From Pyrenophora tritici-repentis (Eukaryota; Ascomycota; Dothideomycetes; Pleosporales; Pleosporaceae): 64,000 nt of DNA. The translations under genes were made by a program, and so were the position numbers. The first letter of the stretch is position 1; each line of letters begins with the position of its first letter. The notes under the pieces were generated by a model. It did not search any database. It was not told the origin of the DNA and saw only the letters and a program-made list of their open reading frames with translations. The stretch spans positions 248,001 to 312,000 of the forward strand of contig NC_089393.1 of NCBI RefSeq assembly GCF_003171515.1, in the 5' to 3' direction. Below are positions 8,512 to 18,729 of this stretch, in pieces.

Positions 8512-10383
8512 CTATGCGTACGGTTCACCCACTCCAACACTCCAGTGTTGTAAGCATGCGACAATAGCTAGTAGCTCCTTGTCGTGAACGTCGTATCGTT
8601 CTTCTGGTCCTGAGAATTTGCGAGAGTAGTAGGCGATGGGGTGCCATTTGCCTTCGTGCAATTGACTTGCGCATCCGCCTAGCGCGAGATCCGATGCGTC
8701 GGTCTCAAAGCGTAATGGGTGTCCTGCTTGGAATATTCGAAAGCATGGTGGTTCTATGCTTGCTTTCTTAAGCGTTTGGAATGCGTTTTCTGCTTCCTTG
8801 CTCCACTTAAAGGGTACGTCCTTTCTTGTGAGTTTTGTCAAAGGGATGGCGATGTCTGAGAAGTCCTTGATGAACTGTCGGTTGAAGTTCAAGAATCCTA
8901 AGAAGGACTGTATCTGTACAACTGTTGTCGGTGTTGGCCAATCCTTGATAACCTGAATCTTTTCTTCGCTCATTTGTACTCCGTCCGCTCCTACTACATA
9001 GCCTAAGAAGTTGACCTTAGTCTTGTGAAATTCACACTTCTCTGGTTTGAGTCGGAGGTTGAACTGCTCAAGGGCCCTTAGTACCGTCTTGACATGTTCA
9101 ACATGGTCCTCTAAAGTCTCGGAGTAGACGAGAATGTCGTCTAGGTAAGCTATGACAAAGATGTCTAGATGTGCTCTCAACACGTTGTTGATGAGTTCCT
9201 GAAATGTGGCTGGGGCATTCGTGAGCCCAAACGGCATAACTGTGTATTCGTAGTGTCCGTATCTTGATCGGAACGCCGTTTTCCGCTCCTCACCTTTCGC
9301 TATGCGAATCAGGTGGTATCCATCTCGAAGATCTAATGCTGTAAAGATCTTTGCGCGAGATAATCGATCCCGTAGTTCTGTAATGTTCGGTAAGGGGTAT
9401 CGATTCTTGATTGTGATGTCGTTGAGCTTGCGATAGTCTACACATAGTCGTAGTTTTCCGTCTTTCTTCGGGACAAACATGATTGGATATCCTGCTGGTG
9501 ACTGCGATGGTCGGATATATTTCTTTGCTAGACTTGTCTTGATGTAGTCGCGTAACGTGCTCAATTCTTTTTCCGATAGTCCGTATATTGGGCCGAAAGT
9601 CGGTTTCTTTCCTTCCTGTAGGACAATCTTGTGGTCCCAGGGTTGGTGCTTTGGCAATGCTTGTTCATCTGCCACTTCCCGGAATAGATGTTCGAATTCT
9701 TTGTATTCTTCGGGAATCTCAGGAGTTGCGCGTTTCTCCAAAACTCTAGTCTGTCGACCCGGTGGCTCCGTTCCGGCGTCTGCTGAGTCGGACCCTTGTT
9801 TCTTAAGGCCGTCCTTTGTCGAGGCTCGCTTTTTCTTTGCGATGTTATTCAGTTTCCTCTCATCTACCATCGTACTCTGACAATGCGTAGGCTGGCTTGT
9901 GGTTGCGTCCGTTCCACAGCACTCAAATGAGAACGTCTTCGACTTCCAGTCGATCCGTGGGTTGTGTTCTCGTAACCAGGGAAGTCCTAATATGATGTCG
10001 TGGGTAGCTAGTCCGAAGACATCTAGGTCTATCTTCTCTTGGTGTCCTTGGATGTTGAGCGTCACTTGTCTGACCTCATGGGTGATCTCTTGTTCACCTG
10101 GCATTGGCTCTCCGTTGGCCACATGTAGTGGGTAAGCTTCTTGTTTCCGTAGTGGCTTCAGTCCGGCTGAAGACGCTGCGTGCGCTGAAACGTAGTTGGC
10201 TTGTGATCCCGAATCTACTAATGCCTTCATCCACCTCCCTTCAAGCTTCACCTGGAGCTTGATGAGGTCTAAGGAGTTTACTGAGTTAATCTCCTTGCCG
10301 GGCCGTTCTGGGCCGGGCGCTGGTCTAAAAAAGCCTGATTTCCAAATCCATGGAATCCTTTGGCTATCGCATGAAGGTCGCAT
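8512..10383 (-). pseudogene. pol fragment: protease, reverse transcriptase and start of RNase H
   Basis: This is the -1 frame relative to gag, entered by frameshifting at 10326-10332 rather than by its own start. The protease has the catalytic DSG (ALVDSGSQ, codon 57 of the open frame). RT shows conserved blocks from the LRLCVDYRKLN motif through VMPFGLTNAPATFQ to YLDD near codons 411-414. RNase H begins with FETDASDLALGG and has the Glu of DKELLAIVAC. The frame then meets TAG at 8512-8514 and TGA at 8500-8502 and resumes in the same frame. The segment between the Glu and the final Asp of RNase H is thus interrupted. Confidence 0.92.
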
Positions 10384-12230
10384 TCTTTGCTAAGGCACGT
10401 TTGCCAGTTGGGTTGTTGACATTCCCAAGCGTCTCCTTCATCGTATTCTTTTAGCCATACTGTTTGCATCTGATCAATTTCTTCGGGGTTGTCGTGACCT
10501 GGGAAGTATGTTTTTTCCCTTTTGTCCCATAGGTGTATTGGGCATAGGTCGTTTTTGCAGTCGAAGAATTGCCACTTGCAGCGGTACGATCGTTTGGTTT
10601 CTTCTGGGAACCATCCTGATCCGGACTTATCCGAGTAGTGTACTCTGCAATGGTCGTGAATGCATGTGACCCATGATAACTTCTCATGTTCTGGGTTCCT
10701 AGGGTCCATCCAGTAGTCGTATTCCTTTGATCTACTGATGTCCTTGGCCTTTCTCTTGTGGCCGTGTTGGAAGGTCTTCCAATCGTTCCTGGTCTGGCAG
10801 AGTTCGTCGTAGATCTCTTGCTTCTCTTCTTCCGAGATTGGCAACGTTGGTTCTTCCCATGATCGGATTGCGTCTTCGATCCAGCTTAGTTCCCATGTTG
10901 TTGGTAGGAACTCCAATATTTCGGTTGAAACGTTTTCCTTGTTTCGTTGTACTTCTAGTGACAATCGGTAGAAGTCCTGTCGCATAGCAGCCATGATGCT
11001 AGGTTCCTCGTAGGCGTACTCGATATCAGCCTTGTTGAGGTGTCGTAGTAGCTGGTTGATCTGTCCTGCGAGCTTGTAGAACTCTTCTTCCTGTACATAA
11101 GGTGTGGATGGCCTGTTGACTTCTTCGAATGTGGCCATCTTGCCGAATTTGGTCTGGTCGATTTCCGTAGCCTCTAAGTTCTTGGACTCATCTTCGAGCA
11201 TATCGTACTCCGAAGTGGGCTCTTCTTCTGAGTCTGATTCCACGAGTGTGAGGTTATCCAATCCCAAAACGCTTTCCTGCGTGTTGATTTCGATGGTTGG
11301 TTTGGATATGACATTCCATGTCTCGTGTCGCTCAGTGGGTACTGCTTTGTGGATAACGTTGAGTTGTCTAACCACTTTGTTCTTGCTGTGGCAGTCCCTA
11401 GCCATGTGACCTTTCTTGTCACAATTATAACAAGTGATCTCCTTCTTGTTATATGGCTTCTTCTTGTCATTCCTTCCGAAACTCTTGCCTTTGTTGATGT
11501 TGTCCAGTTGCATTGCATCAGGGTCATGCCAGTTGTTACCGGCGGAGGGTACAACACCTCCGGGTGTCATCCGATATCCTGGTTTCTTCTTGAAGAATCG
11601 TCCCTTTGTGCGTTGCACTGACTGGTTGGCTCTAACCGGTCGGATTTCCTGCTGCAATTCGTAGAGTGCGTTGTCGATACGAATTGATTCTCGGATGAGA
11701 TCCTGTAGGTTGTTGATTGCGACGCCGCTTCGCATAAGCTCTTCTTTGACTCTTTCCTTGAGTCCTTGTCTGTACATAACCCTTAATGCCTTGTCGTCCC
11801 AGTCGGTCTTCAGGGCGTGTCCCTGGAAGACACTGGCGTAGTCGGCGACTGATTGGGTTTGTTTGAGCTGTTGGATTGCACGATCTGCCTTGGATTCTTC
11901 GTTGATGACTCCGAATTGCTGTCTAAGCTTGTCTTTGAAGGTTGGGTGGTCTTCAAACATTCGTTCAATATCGTCGTCGTCATCGTTGTCGTCCATGTAT
12001 TTGTTGAGGTAAGGCTTGATCCAGGTGGCGGCAGTTCCTCGCATGTAACTTGCCATGAGCAGTCCACGATCAGTAGGGTCGACCTTCTCATCTTCAAACC
12101 TGAAGAAGAGATCGAACTGGAGAATCCAGTCTTCGAGCTTGTGTCGATCGCCGTGAAATAGATCGGGTCTGGCCACCTTGGTGCGGCTTGACGAAGTTTC
12201 GTTAGGTGTGTTCATCGGGGTGTCACTCAT
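10278..12230 (-). CDS. Gag polyprotein with CCHC knuckle and triple C-x4-C-x2-H repeat
   Basis: The protein is about 650 aa. The start chosen is the first ATG in frame (MSDTPMN), eight bases after the putative primer-binding site; the frame upstream has no ATG. A retrotransposon-gag (capsid) domain covers ~25-200 (FHGDRHKLEDWILQFD... TWIKPYL). A CCHC zinc knuckle (CYNCDKKGHMARDC) lies near 265-279. An acidic region follows, and at ~515-630 there are three copies of C-x4-C-x2-H, each preceded by a Trp. The 3' end overlaps pol by 106 bp. A slippery heptamer in the gag frame explains Pol expression. Gag is intact, so this copy could still supply particles. Confidence 0.93.
   Translation of the reverse strand: MSDTPMNTPNETSSSRTKVARPDLFHGDRHKLEDWILQFDLFFRFEDEKVDPTDRGLLMASYMRGTAATWIKPYLNKYMDDNDDDDDIERMFEDHPTFKDKLRQQFGVINEESKADRAIQQLKQTQSVADYASVFQGHALKTDWDDKALRVMYRQGLKERVKEELMRSGVAINNLQDLIRESIRIDNALYELQQEIRPVRANQSVQRTKGRFFKKKPGYRMTPGGVVPSAGNNWHDPDAMQLDNINKGKSFGRNDKKKPYNKKEITCYNCDKKGHMARDCHSKNKVVRQLNVIHKAVPTERHETWNVISKPTIEINTQESVLGLDNLTLVESDSEEEPTSEYDMLEDESKNLEATEIDQTKFGKMATFEEVNRPSTPYVQEEEFYKLAGQINQLLRHLNKADIEYAYEEPSIMAAMRQDFYRLSLEVQRNKENVSTEILEFLPTTWELSWIEDAIRSWEEPTLPISEEEKQEIYDELCQTRNDWKTFQHGHKRKAKDISRSKEYDYWMDPRNPEHEKLSWVTCIHDHCRVHYSDKSGSGWFPEETKRSYRCKWQFFDCKNDLCPIHLWDKREKTYFPGHDNPEEIDQMQTVWLKEYDEGDAWECQQPNWQTCLSKECDLHAIAKGFHGFGNQAFLDQRPAQNGPARRLTQ
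10326..10332 (-). promoter_or_regulatory. -1 ribosomal frameshift site T TTT TTA (gag-pol)
   Basis: On the minus strand the gag frame reads GCT TTT TTA GAC, an exact X XXY YYZ heptamer. Slipping back one base continues directly into the protease-RT frame. The following 30 bases are GC-rich and can form short stems, but no structure was modelled. It is the only such heptamer I noticed in the 106-bp overlap. Confidence 0.8.
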
Positions 12231-12237
12231 CTTGAGG

Positions 12238-12247
12238 GTGTTCAAAG
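12238..12247 (-). other. Primer-binding site, probably for self-priming
   Basis: The minus strand just inside the 5' LTR reads CTTTGAACAC. Its last eight bases are complementary to GTGTTCAA, the predicted 5' end of the element RNA (12396 to 12389). This is the arrangement of Tf1/sushi-type self-primed elements. The two-base offset from the LTR end and the short pairing leave a tRNA primer possible. Confidence 0.5.
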
Positions 12248-12425
12248 TGTGAAGGTCGTCCGAAGATGATCTTGGGTTGGTTCTCGGGATGGAGTGATGC
12301 GATGGACACGAGGTTGTATAGCACGATTGGTAGATCGATGTAATATACGGGGAGTTGAGAATCAAGTACTAATCCTTAGATTTCGAAGTTGAACACAATG
12401 AACCGTAAGGGCTCATTGCCTACTG

Positions 12426-12432
12426 TTATATA
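12426..12432 (-). promoter_or_regulatory. LTR TATA box
   Basis: TATATAA on the minus strand, directly downstream of the repeat array. About 30 bases further is GTGTTCAA (from 12396), the predicted transcript start that could pair with the PBS. Confidence 0.65.
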
Positions 12433-12441
12433 ATAAGCGTG

Positions 12442-12513
12442 CCCTCCATTGTGGCCTTTCCCTCCATGGAGGTCGCACCCTCCGTGGAGGTCATGCCCTC
12501 CATGGCGGTCATG
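12442..12513. repeat. Four 18-bp tandem repeats in the U3 of the right LTR
   Basis: Same array as in the left LTR, with CCCTCC at 12442, 12460, 12478 and 12496. It sits immediately upstream of the promoter that drives gag-pol. Confidence 0.8.
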
Positions 12514-12624
12514 CCAAGGTTGGAGGGCAGGTCACGTGACTGCGCGGCACAAGCTTACCCGCTGTGCCCCGCCTTCAACGTTGTCCTGCCGTTGTTGCTT
12601 GTCCTTCTCCTTGCAATCGTAACA

Positions 12625-12629
12625 ATAGC
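12625..12629. repeat. Target-site duplication, right copy
   Basis: ATAGC, identical to the five bases before the left LTR. Confidence 0.92.
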
Positions 12630-13558
12630 TCTAGCAGTCTAATCATATATAATTCCTCCATTTCCAAGGATTATATATCTGCTCCGCGAAACTTTCTACT
12701 ACCCATCTACCCCAGCAGCAACCCCCCCCCCTAAAACACAGCCTCGTTTATACAAAAACCCGGTCGCGGGATTAGCACCTCACCCACTTCCTAACTGTTG
12801 ATACGGCAAAGGTGAGGTTGAATCAAGTAACGGTCGTTGCAACGAGTTGAAGTAGATGGTTATGATTGATTGGAGGAGGTGGGCTGCAGCTCGCGTACGA
12901 ACTGAATCCCACCCCACGGCACGGGCCACGCACGTAGTCACGTGCTCGCCACGTACGTACGGTGGCTCGAAACTAAGAGCAACCAACACTAACACTGTTA
13001 CTACAACAAAACCACTGCGTTATAAAAAGAACTCCTACCACGAAGGATCCTTAATTACTTACATTCCTCCTTTCTTCACAAAACCGCTTCCCTCCATCCG
13101 CATCTCAACTCAAACCTAAGGATTTATACTCAAACCCCTATCCCCAACCTTTATAGCCGCAGCAGCAGCCCAAGTTGGTGGAAAATGCAGCTGCCAGCTG
13201 TGTGTTTGGGGGTTAGGTCAGGACTAAGATGAGGATTTTGTAGCCAAGTAGGACATAATCAACGTAGCACTCAGCAGCGAACATAATATCAAAAAAACCA
13301 TAACACATCTGCATTGGGTAACCGCATCATAAAAGTGGACTACACCTATTTCTATAACCAAAACGGGTAAAAAAATTCCTTTTCCCGAACACCATTCAAG
13401 ATGACAGAACGCTATCATTATATATATGAAAGAAAAGGCCATTAAAAGTGACAAATAGCCAAAACGCCTGCAGATGCGCGCTGTTTGCATGTAAACCAGA
13501 CTTTCTCTCACCATCTTGTGATGGCATCGGCCGACACTAAAAGGAAATCATTTGTAGC
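12630..13558. other. Intergenic between retrotransposon and PLC-like gene
   Basis: AT-rich, with a run of C near 12721-12731 and a TATAAAA near 13021, but no coding frame follows it. A hydrophobic 96-codon minus-strand frame at 13224-13514 is probably 3' UTR of the PLC-like gene. Nothing else is supported. Confidence 0.45.
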
Positions 13559-14966
13559 TTATAGCATTAGCGCCACGGTAATCGTGACGATGAAGCCAAA
13601 GTATGCGGCACTGGGTTGAAGTAGCATGTTGCCCAGTGATTTGGTACCACAGCACTTGCGGTTGTATGTGACGTTGTTGGCGCGCGCGGCGACTTCGAAG
13701 ACGGAGCCCTCGAAGGAACCGTCGTCGTAGAAGTCGACGAGGAGGAAGTTCGGGGGACGGTCCCAGTTGCCTGTGAGATTTTGTTAGAAATTTTGTTTCG
13801 AAAAAAAGGGGTGTCTAAATGAAGGGGAAAGACATACTGATGCATGTGTTTGTCATAAGACCCAGACTACCAGTTCCGTTTAGTCCGTTGGTCTGGTTGA
13901 TCTGAGCGACGTTGGGGACTAGAAGGTTCAGGCCAGCGAAAGCGATTTGAGCGTTCAGGTTGTGGTTCGCCATGTACATAATCTCCCTCATCTTGTTTTC
14001 TGACATGCCCTCCGGTCTGCCAAGCGTGCAGGGGAACTGAACGTCAGTAGGCGAGAAGGGCGTCTCCCACATGTTGTAGAACTCCCACAGCATGTACGGC
14101 ACTGCCTCGGTATCAAAGTTGTAGTCGATAAAGGTGATGACGCGGTCGTTGTTCAGAATCAGCTCGGCAAGTGTGGGCCAGTCATTCAGTTCCATGGCGG
14201 TCTTGGGTGGTTGGTAGACGTATTTGAGGAGACCGGAGTTTTTGACAGGTTCGGCGAAGTTGACTGAAGTGACGAGGGGTTTGCCGCTGCCGTCCATTTT
14301 ATCCCAATCCGAGTTTCCAAAAATAATGGTGATGACGTCGAAAGGATGGGCTTCCACCCATTCTGTAACTTCACGGAGGTAATCTTCGACGGTACCAGCA
14401 TTGAGCAGGTCGCACGAGGTATGGCAGAAGTACAGCGTGCCATTGACATAGTGAGCAGATCCTTGTAGCACGCGGATTCCATCATTGAGTTGTTGTGTTA
14501 CGCTGTACTCTTGGTTGCGCGCAATGTTATTCTTTCGCGTGTACGGCGAGTTGTGGGCGGCTACTTCAGTGATGTTAGAGTACTTGCGAGTGCAAAACTC
14601 GAGGTAGTTGTTGCACGGTTGTGTGTTTGATGGAAGAGCTGGGGCCGTTTCGGTACCAGTTGGTGTCGTCATGGTCTTGTTGCTACCTCCGATCTTGGTG
14701 ACAGGGTCCTCGGTGCTTGTGACGGAAGCAGTTGCATTTGACGACATTCGGCTACCACTCGATGCCGATGCATAAGACGAAGTTATTGTTGCGAATGTGC
14801 TGCCCTCAAAATCCGAGGGTACAGTTGGCTTGGGCGCATTGTCGTTGGAGAAACTTCGTAGCGATCCAGTTAAAGTGATGACGGACGCTGACCCGGAGCT
14901 GCTCTGGCCTGCGGCGAGGCCCGTAAGCCATACGAGGGAGAGTATTGCCGTCTTCATGATCGTCAC
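13559..14966 (-). CDS. Secreted, GPI-anchored PI-PLC X-like phosphodiesterase
   Basis: Exons are 14966-13838 and 13770-13559, with a 67-bp intron (GTATGTC...CACAG), giving 446 aa. A second Met three codons in (14957) gives a tighter signal peptide (MKTAILSLVWLTGLAAG). A Ser/Thr-rich stalk covers ~21-115. The X-domain-like barrel follows, with the first catalytic His in EVAAHNSPY (His138) and the second in LYFCHTSCD. The GIRVLQG and VDFYDDG blocks are typical of PLC-like phosphodiesterases. The C-terminus has a small-residue site followed by a hydrophobic tail, as in GPI-anchored wall proteins. No Y or C2 domain is present, so it resembles bacterial-type PI-PLC. The substrate is unknown; phosphoinositide or GPI cleavage is family inference. 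Confidence 0.88.
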
Positions 14967-15744
14967 AGGGATACAATGTTCTGTCAGCCTTGCGTCCGGA
15001 TGCTGCGTTCACGAAGCGGGATCCTGGATCGACTTTGTGGTTCCAACACGAGCGACAGTGAAAAGCGTGCAGTCGACGAAGAATGGCGAGTGAACGTGCT
15101 AGCGAGTTTCGTAGCCGTTTGAGCCGATTAGGGGGCGAATCAAATATATTGGCTACGACGTGGCACAACCGTATGCAGAAACAAACATGAACAGTGTAGA
15201 AGAGAAAGATGTGGTAAAGGCAAGCAATGTCAAGCACTGCGTATCGAAAAGGAAAAGCACAGCCACTGTTGAGGCTTCGAGAAGGGTGAGGCATTGTTTT
15301 CCAAGGCCCGAACGGGCCTTTCGAAACATCCTAGTTAACCATGACATCATCTTTGACGTTAAGCTTTTCGGCCCTTTTCTCTCACCCAACGATCTGCAAT
15401 AGTCGCGCAACCAATGTAGCGCGACACGTCATGCAAAAGAGGCTGGAACCACGAGGCTGTTGGCCTAACACTAGCTAGCACGCCCATCGCACATATCACG
15501 AGCCGCCAGCAGTAGTGAAGGCTCTTTGACAAGACTCGTGGTGCCGTTTCTTGCGGTGTGATGTGGCTATGCTATAGGTACTAGGTCCGTTGCTAGGACG
15601 ACATTGGTATAAGAAACGCGTGTAAAGGGCCTTCCAAGGATATGCAGACTATGCAAATGCAAATTACGATTGTCTGATATTTGTCGATATCTTCAGCTTC
15701 AGCCACTCAATCATTGCAGAACGGCCGTTTTAAGAACCAGACCC
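14967..15744. other. Intergenic, promoter side of the PLC-like gene
   Basis: No gene is supported. It lies between the 5' end of the PLC-like gene and the 3' end of the next minus-strand gene. Confidence 0.5.
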
Positions 15745-16347
15745 TCAAGAAGAAAAGAAATCCTCAATCCTGCTTTTGCCTTTCAACGCCTTGATTTCAC
15801 TCTCCAAAACATCGATTCGATAGTTCTTGAACGCCTTCTCAATCCTCTGCCTGCTCTCTGGGTTCTTTGTGATCGTCCGCGAAGCACTGGCCGTGCCCGT
15901 CAATAGACCCAATTCGCCGCCCAAAAACAGTCCGCCGATGGTGAAGAAGAAGTATGTTGCCGCATCACCCCAGCGCGAAGGGCCAGAAATATGCGCTGAG
16001 ATGTCGGGAATAGGCTCCGTGCGCCCGTCTGCGAAACGGACCTCTACGGGCTTCTCCACGGCTCGGAAGGCCCTGAAATAGGCCAGGCGCATGTTACGCA
16101 GCTTGAATGCTGTGTAGATGCCCAGCCCCATTCCAACTGCTGATGCGAAGCCGGCGTGTCTCGACACTTTTCCAGCTGCACTCTTCAGGATATCGCGATC
16201 TTCCTGATTCAAGCTACACACCATTAGCAGGTGCGAGATAAAGTCTCTGCAATCAATCGCAACTTACTCATGTTGGAAATGTTCTTCGGCAAGTTTACGG
16301 AGGTCCTTGGACCGTCGGTCACGGAACGCTGCTAGTGACTCGGCCAT
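15745..16347 (-). CDS. Conserved-looking two-helix membrane protein, function unknown
   Basis: Exons are 16347-16268 and 16213-15745, with a 54-bp intron (GTAAGT...TGTAG), giving 182 aa. I do not recognise the family. The N-terminus is charged and amphipathic (MAESLAAFRDRRSKDLRKLA). A Gly/Ala-rich hydrophobic segment lies near 48-66. A second one around 112-135 contains a GGLFLGGELGLLTG glycine pattern. The C-terminus is a charged helix ending in FFSS. Both segments and the Gly motifs suggest a small inner-membrane protein, possibly mitochondrial, but no targeting motif is decisive. Splicing removes an out-of-frame Met start and keeps the phase, which supports the model. Confidence 0.75.
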
Positions 16348-16793
16348 GTTATAATTTGCGTGTGGTCTTGGATGAAATCAATTGATCAAGCTGTGTAGTT
16401 ACGAGACAGCAGCTGTCAGGTACTAGGGCGGTATTTAACTTTGACAGTTACCCGTATTTCGTTCATGATGATTCTAGTCGCTGCCATGACATCATGCGGA
16501 GATCACGGAACCTAACCACACTGAGAGTATACACACACGAGCACATGCAAGTATATCAAAAATCCAGTCGCTAGGGGTGATTGGCAGACGATTCTTTTTT
16601 CATTTGGGTCCGAGACCAAAGCTATGCTAGCAATTGTTTCAAACGAAGACTGCCACCTGTGTTATGCTCCCATCAACGCCATGCTCAGAAGAGCCCATAA
16701 ACGCCATTGTGCGTGTTAAGGCGCCCAGAGTAGAAGCAAGCATGGATATACACTCATCCATGAAAAAATCATGACGATGAACAGCAAGACACT
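16348..16793. other. Intergenic
   Basis: Short spacer between two minus-strand genes; no feature seen. Confidence 0.4.
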
Positions 16794-18729
16794 CTACAGC
16801 TTGGGCTTGACCTCGGGTTCCGCAGCGCTCGCCTCCTTGTTCAGAGTGACGTTTCCTGTGCCAGCACCTTCGCCAAAGAAAATCACCTCGACAGTCAGGT
16901 CGTCCCTGTACCGTCGCGAGAAAGGGCTCGGGAGGGTAAGGAGGGCACTTAGTTGATCCTGATCCTTTCCTCCGAGCGCGTTGCGAACAAGATGGGTTGC
17001 TGCGTTTTTGTCTTCTACTACGAAGCGCTCGTTCAAGCTTGTCTTTGTACCCCATTGTTGCTGACGGATCGGCGCTCGCTGTCCTTCTCCGCTCTCGCCT
17101 GTCTTTTGCTCTACAGGGAGTTGCTTCTGAGTGGACCACCAGCTTGTGAGCCAGGAGTGCGTTTGTGAGCCTTGGCTACCGGGATTGCCCTGAGCATCAA
17201 GCCACTGGCCTACTAAGCCTACGACCTCTTCGTTAGTGAGCATCTCCCACAAGCCATCCGTAGCCATGACGACAAAGTCACCCTTCTCGGGCTCCACTTT
17301 GGTCGTAGTGATGACGGGCTCGGCAGTAACGTAAGGAGGGGTCTTGAGTAGTGATGACGGTGTCCGCGCAAAGTAGGACTTCTTTAGTTCAGCATTGGTT
17401 TCGAGCGACCATTTGTAGTATGCGTCACCAAAAGCACGAGATGGCTCTAGTCCGCCCAGAATGCGGCCATTCCTGACTACATTGGGTTCACCCGGGTGCT
17501 CTTTGCGAAGTCGCTCCGCCTCGCTTGTTGTTCCACCAGTCTGATCTTCTGACAGAGGAGTCACTGTCCATTTGCCGTTGGGGCCTCGCCGACCAAGGAT
17601 GGCGCGAGAGTCACCAGTGCAGGCCACGCGAAGTAGCTTCGATCGGCTGTCGTAGAAAGATAGGAGTGCGCATGAACCAGAGAGGGCGGGTGCAAGGAGC
17701 TCAGCAGCCGCCACCTTGGATTGTGCCTTTCGCACCTTTTTAACAGACTCGTGCACGATTTCGTTATCTAGCTTAGTGAAGCCTGTCTTGATTGCTCTAT
17801 CGATGGCGTCAGGGGTCGGGAATTGCAGCTTGGGGTCTTCGACGGCAGATTTGTAGGTCGTGTTGAGCTCGCGAGCTACATAGGAGATGAGCGTTTGGCG
17901 GAGTTTGGCAGACGTGACCCAGCCGCTGTACACGTTAGCAGTGGCTCATCACTCAAAGAAGCCCAAGTGTCTTCACATACCTGTGTCCGTCGAAAACACC
18001 CCAGAACATCCAATCGCTCGCCGTGGCACCATTGTCGGTAGCCGCCAGATTCGATGGCACCTCGATAATCTTCTCTGCGTGATCGTCTTCTATTGGATCA
18101 TTGCTTGGGCCTGACTATGTTAGCCAGAAAGCACTTGGTAGTCTCCAAGACATGCTGTGAGGGTGCATATCATGGATGGTAAAACGTGTTGTAGTAGGCA
18201 AAGACTACCTACACTGTACCACATCGTAGCGCACCACGCCTTGTCCCCGTCCAACAAGCCATGACTCCTCATTCTTCCTCAGCTTAGCCGTGGCTTGGTC
18301 CGGATCCAGCATCTCGAGAACCTTCCTGCCGTAATCATCCGTCTCTTTGGAGATGGGACCACTTCCGGTAATGGTTCCAGTATATAGCTCGCTAGGGCCA
18401 ACGACCAGGGCTTTCCTAGTGGGCTCCTCGCTCAGAGCGCTGGACAGATTCCTGGCTTGGTCGGCGGGAGAGTGGGTATGACCTGTCGTGCGGTTACCGT
18501 TGTAAGCGTAGAAGGCACCGGAAGCGACGGCGGCAGCTACCAGCGCACCTGTAAGAGCACGGAACTGCATCGACGACGCGAGGACGATGGAGGGTGCGCG
18601 CTGGCGCAGGTGGTGATGAGTCCGGATCGTTAGTCCATTGCTCGGCGCAAAGCCGCCGACACGGCCGCGAGTGAGCTTTCGCAAGCACGGTCGACGCGCA
18701 GAGCGGAGCACTTGAAAGGCAGCCCGCAT
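16794..18729 (-). CDS. PTC5: Mitochondrial pyruvate dehydrogenase phosphatase (PP2C family)
   Basis: Exons are 18729-18213, 18110-17981 and 17925-16794 (introns 102 and 55 bp), giving 592 aa. The N-terminus is Arg-rich with few acidic residues, like a mitochondrial presequence, and is followed by a hydrophobic segment (LTGALVAAAVASGAFYAY) that may anchor it in the inner membrane. PP2C motifs run in order: NDPIEDDH (metal Asp), VFDGHSGW, ACTGDSRAILG, GLEPSRAFGDAYYKW, VMATDGLWE and RDDLTVEVIFF. The first two are created by splicing. This motif set fits the PDP/Ptc5 branch, which dephosphorylates the E1 subunit and reactivates the complex in the matrix. It starts 203 bp from the divergent RQC1 homologue. 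Confidence 0.92.

Larger units (their letters stand above)
5856..12624 (-). mobile_element. Complete Ty3/Gypsy chromovirus LTR retrotransposon with an antisense gene
   Basis: The 6769-bp element has LTRs starting TG and ending CA, a 5-bp target duplication, a PBS next to the right LTR and a PPT next to the left LTR. Sense ORFs on the minus strand encode Gag (zinc knuckle), protease, RT, RNase H, integrase with GPY/F segment, and a C-terminal chromodomain. That order (PR-RT-RH-IN-CHD) defines chromoviruses. The LTRs differ by a single G in a G run, so insertion was recent. Pol is nevertheless broken by two stops in RNase H and one frameshift near the end of integrase. This copy is therefore either newly inactivated, mobilised in trans, or affected by sequence errors. 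A plus-strand gene between integrase and the 3' LTR encodes a Zn2Cys6 protein. Confidence 0.97.
12248..12624 (-). repeat. 5' LTR (right copy, 377 bp)
   Basis: This is the promoter LTR of the element. Reading leftward, the order is U3 with E-box palindrome (12531-12540), 18-bp repeats, TATA box, predicted start of R, then U5 ending next to the PBS. It has one base fewer than the left copy. Confidence 0.96.

Noticed and set aside
13224..13514. Hydrophobic minus-strand ORF below the PLC-like gene
   Set aside because: Lies in the expected 3' UTR, is low complexity, and has no supporting features.
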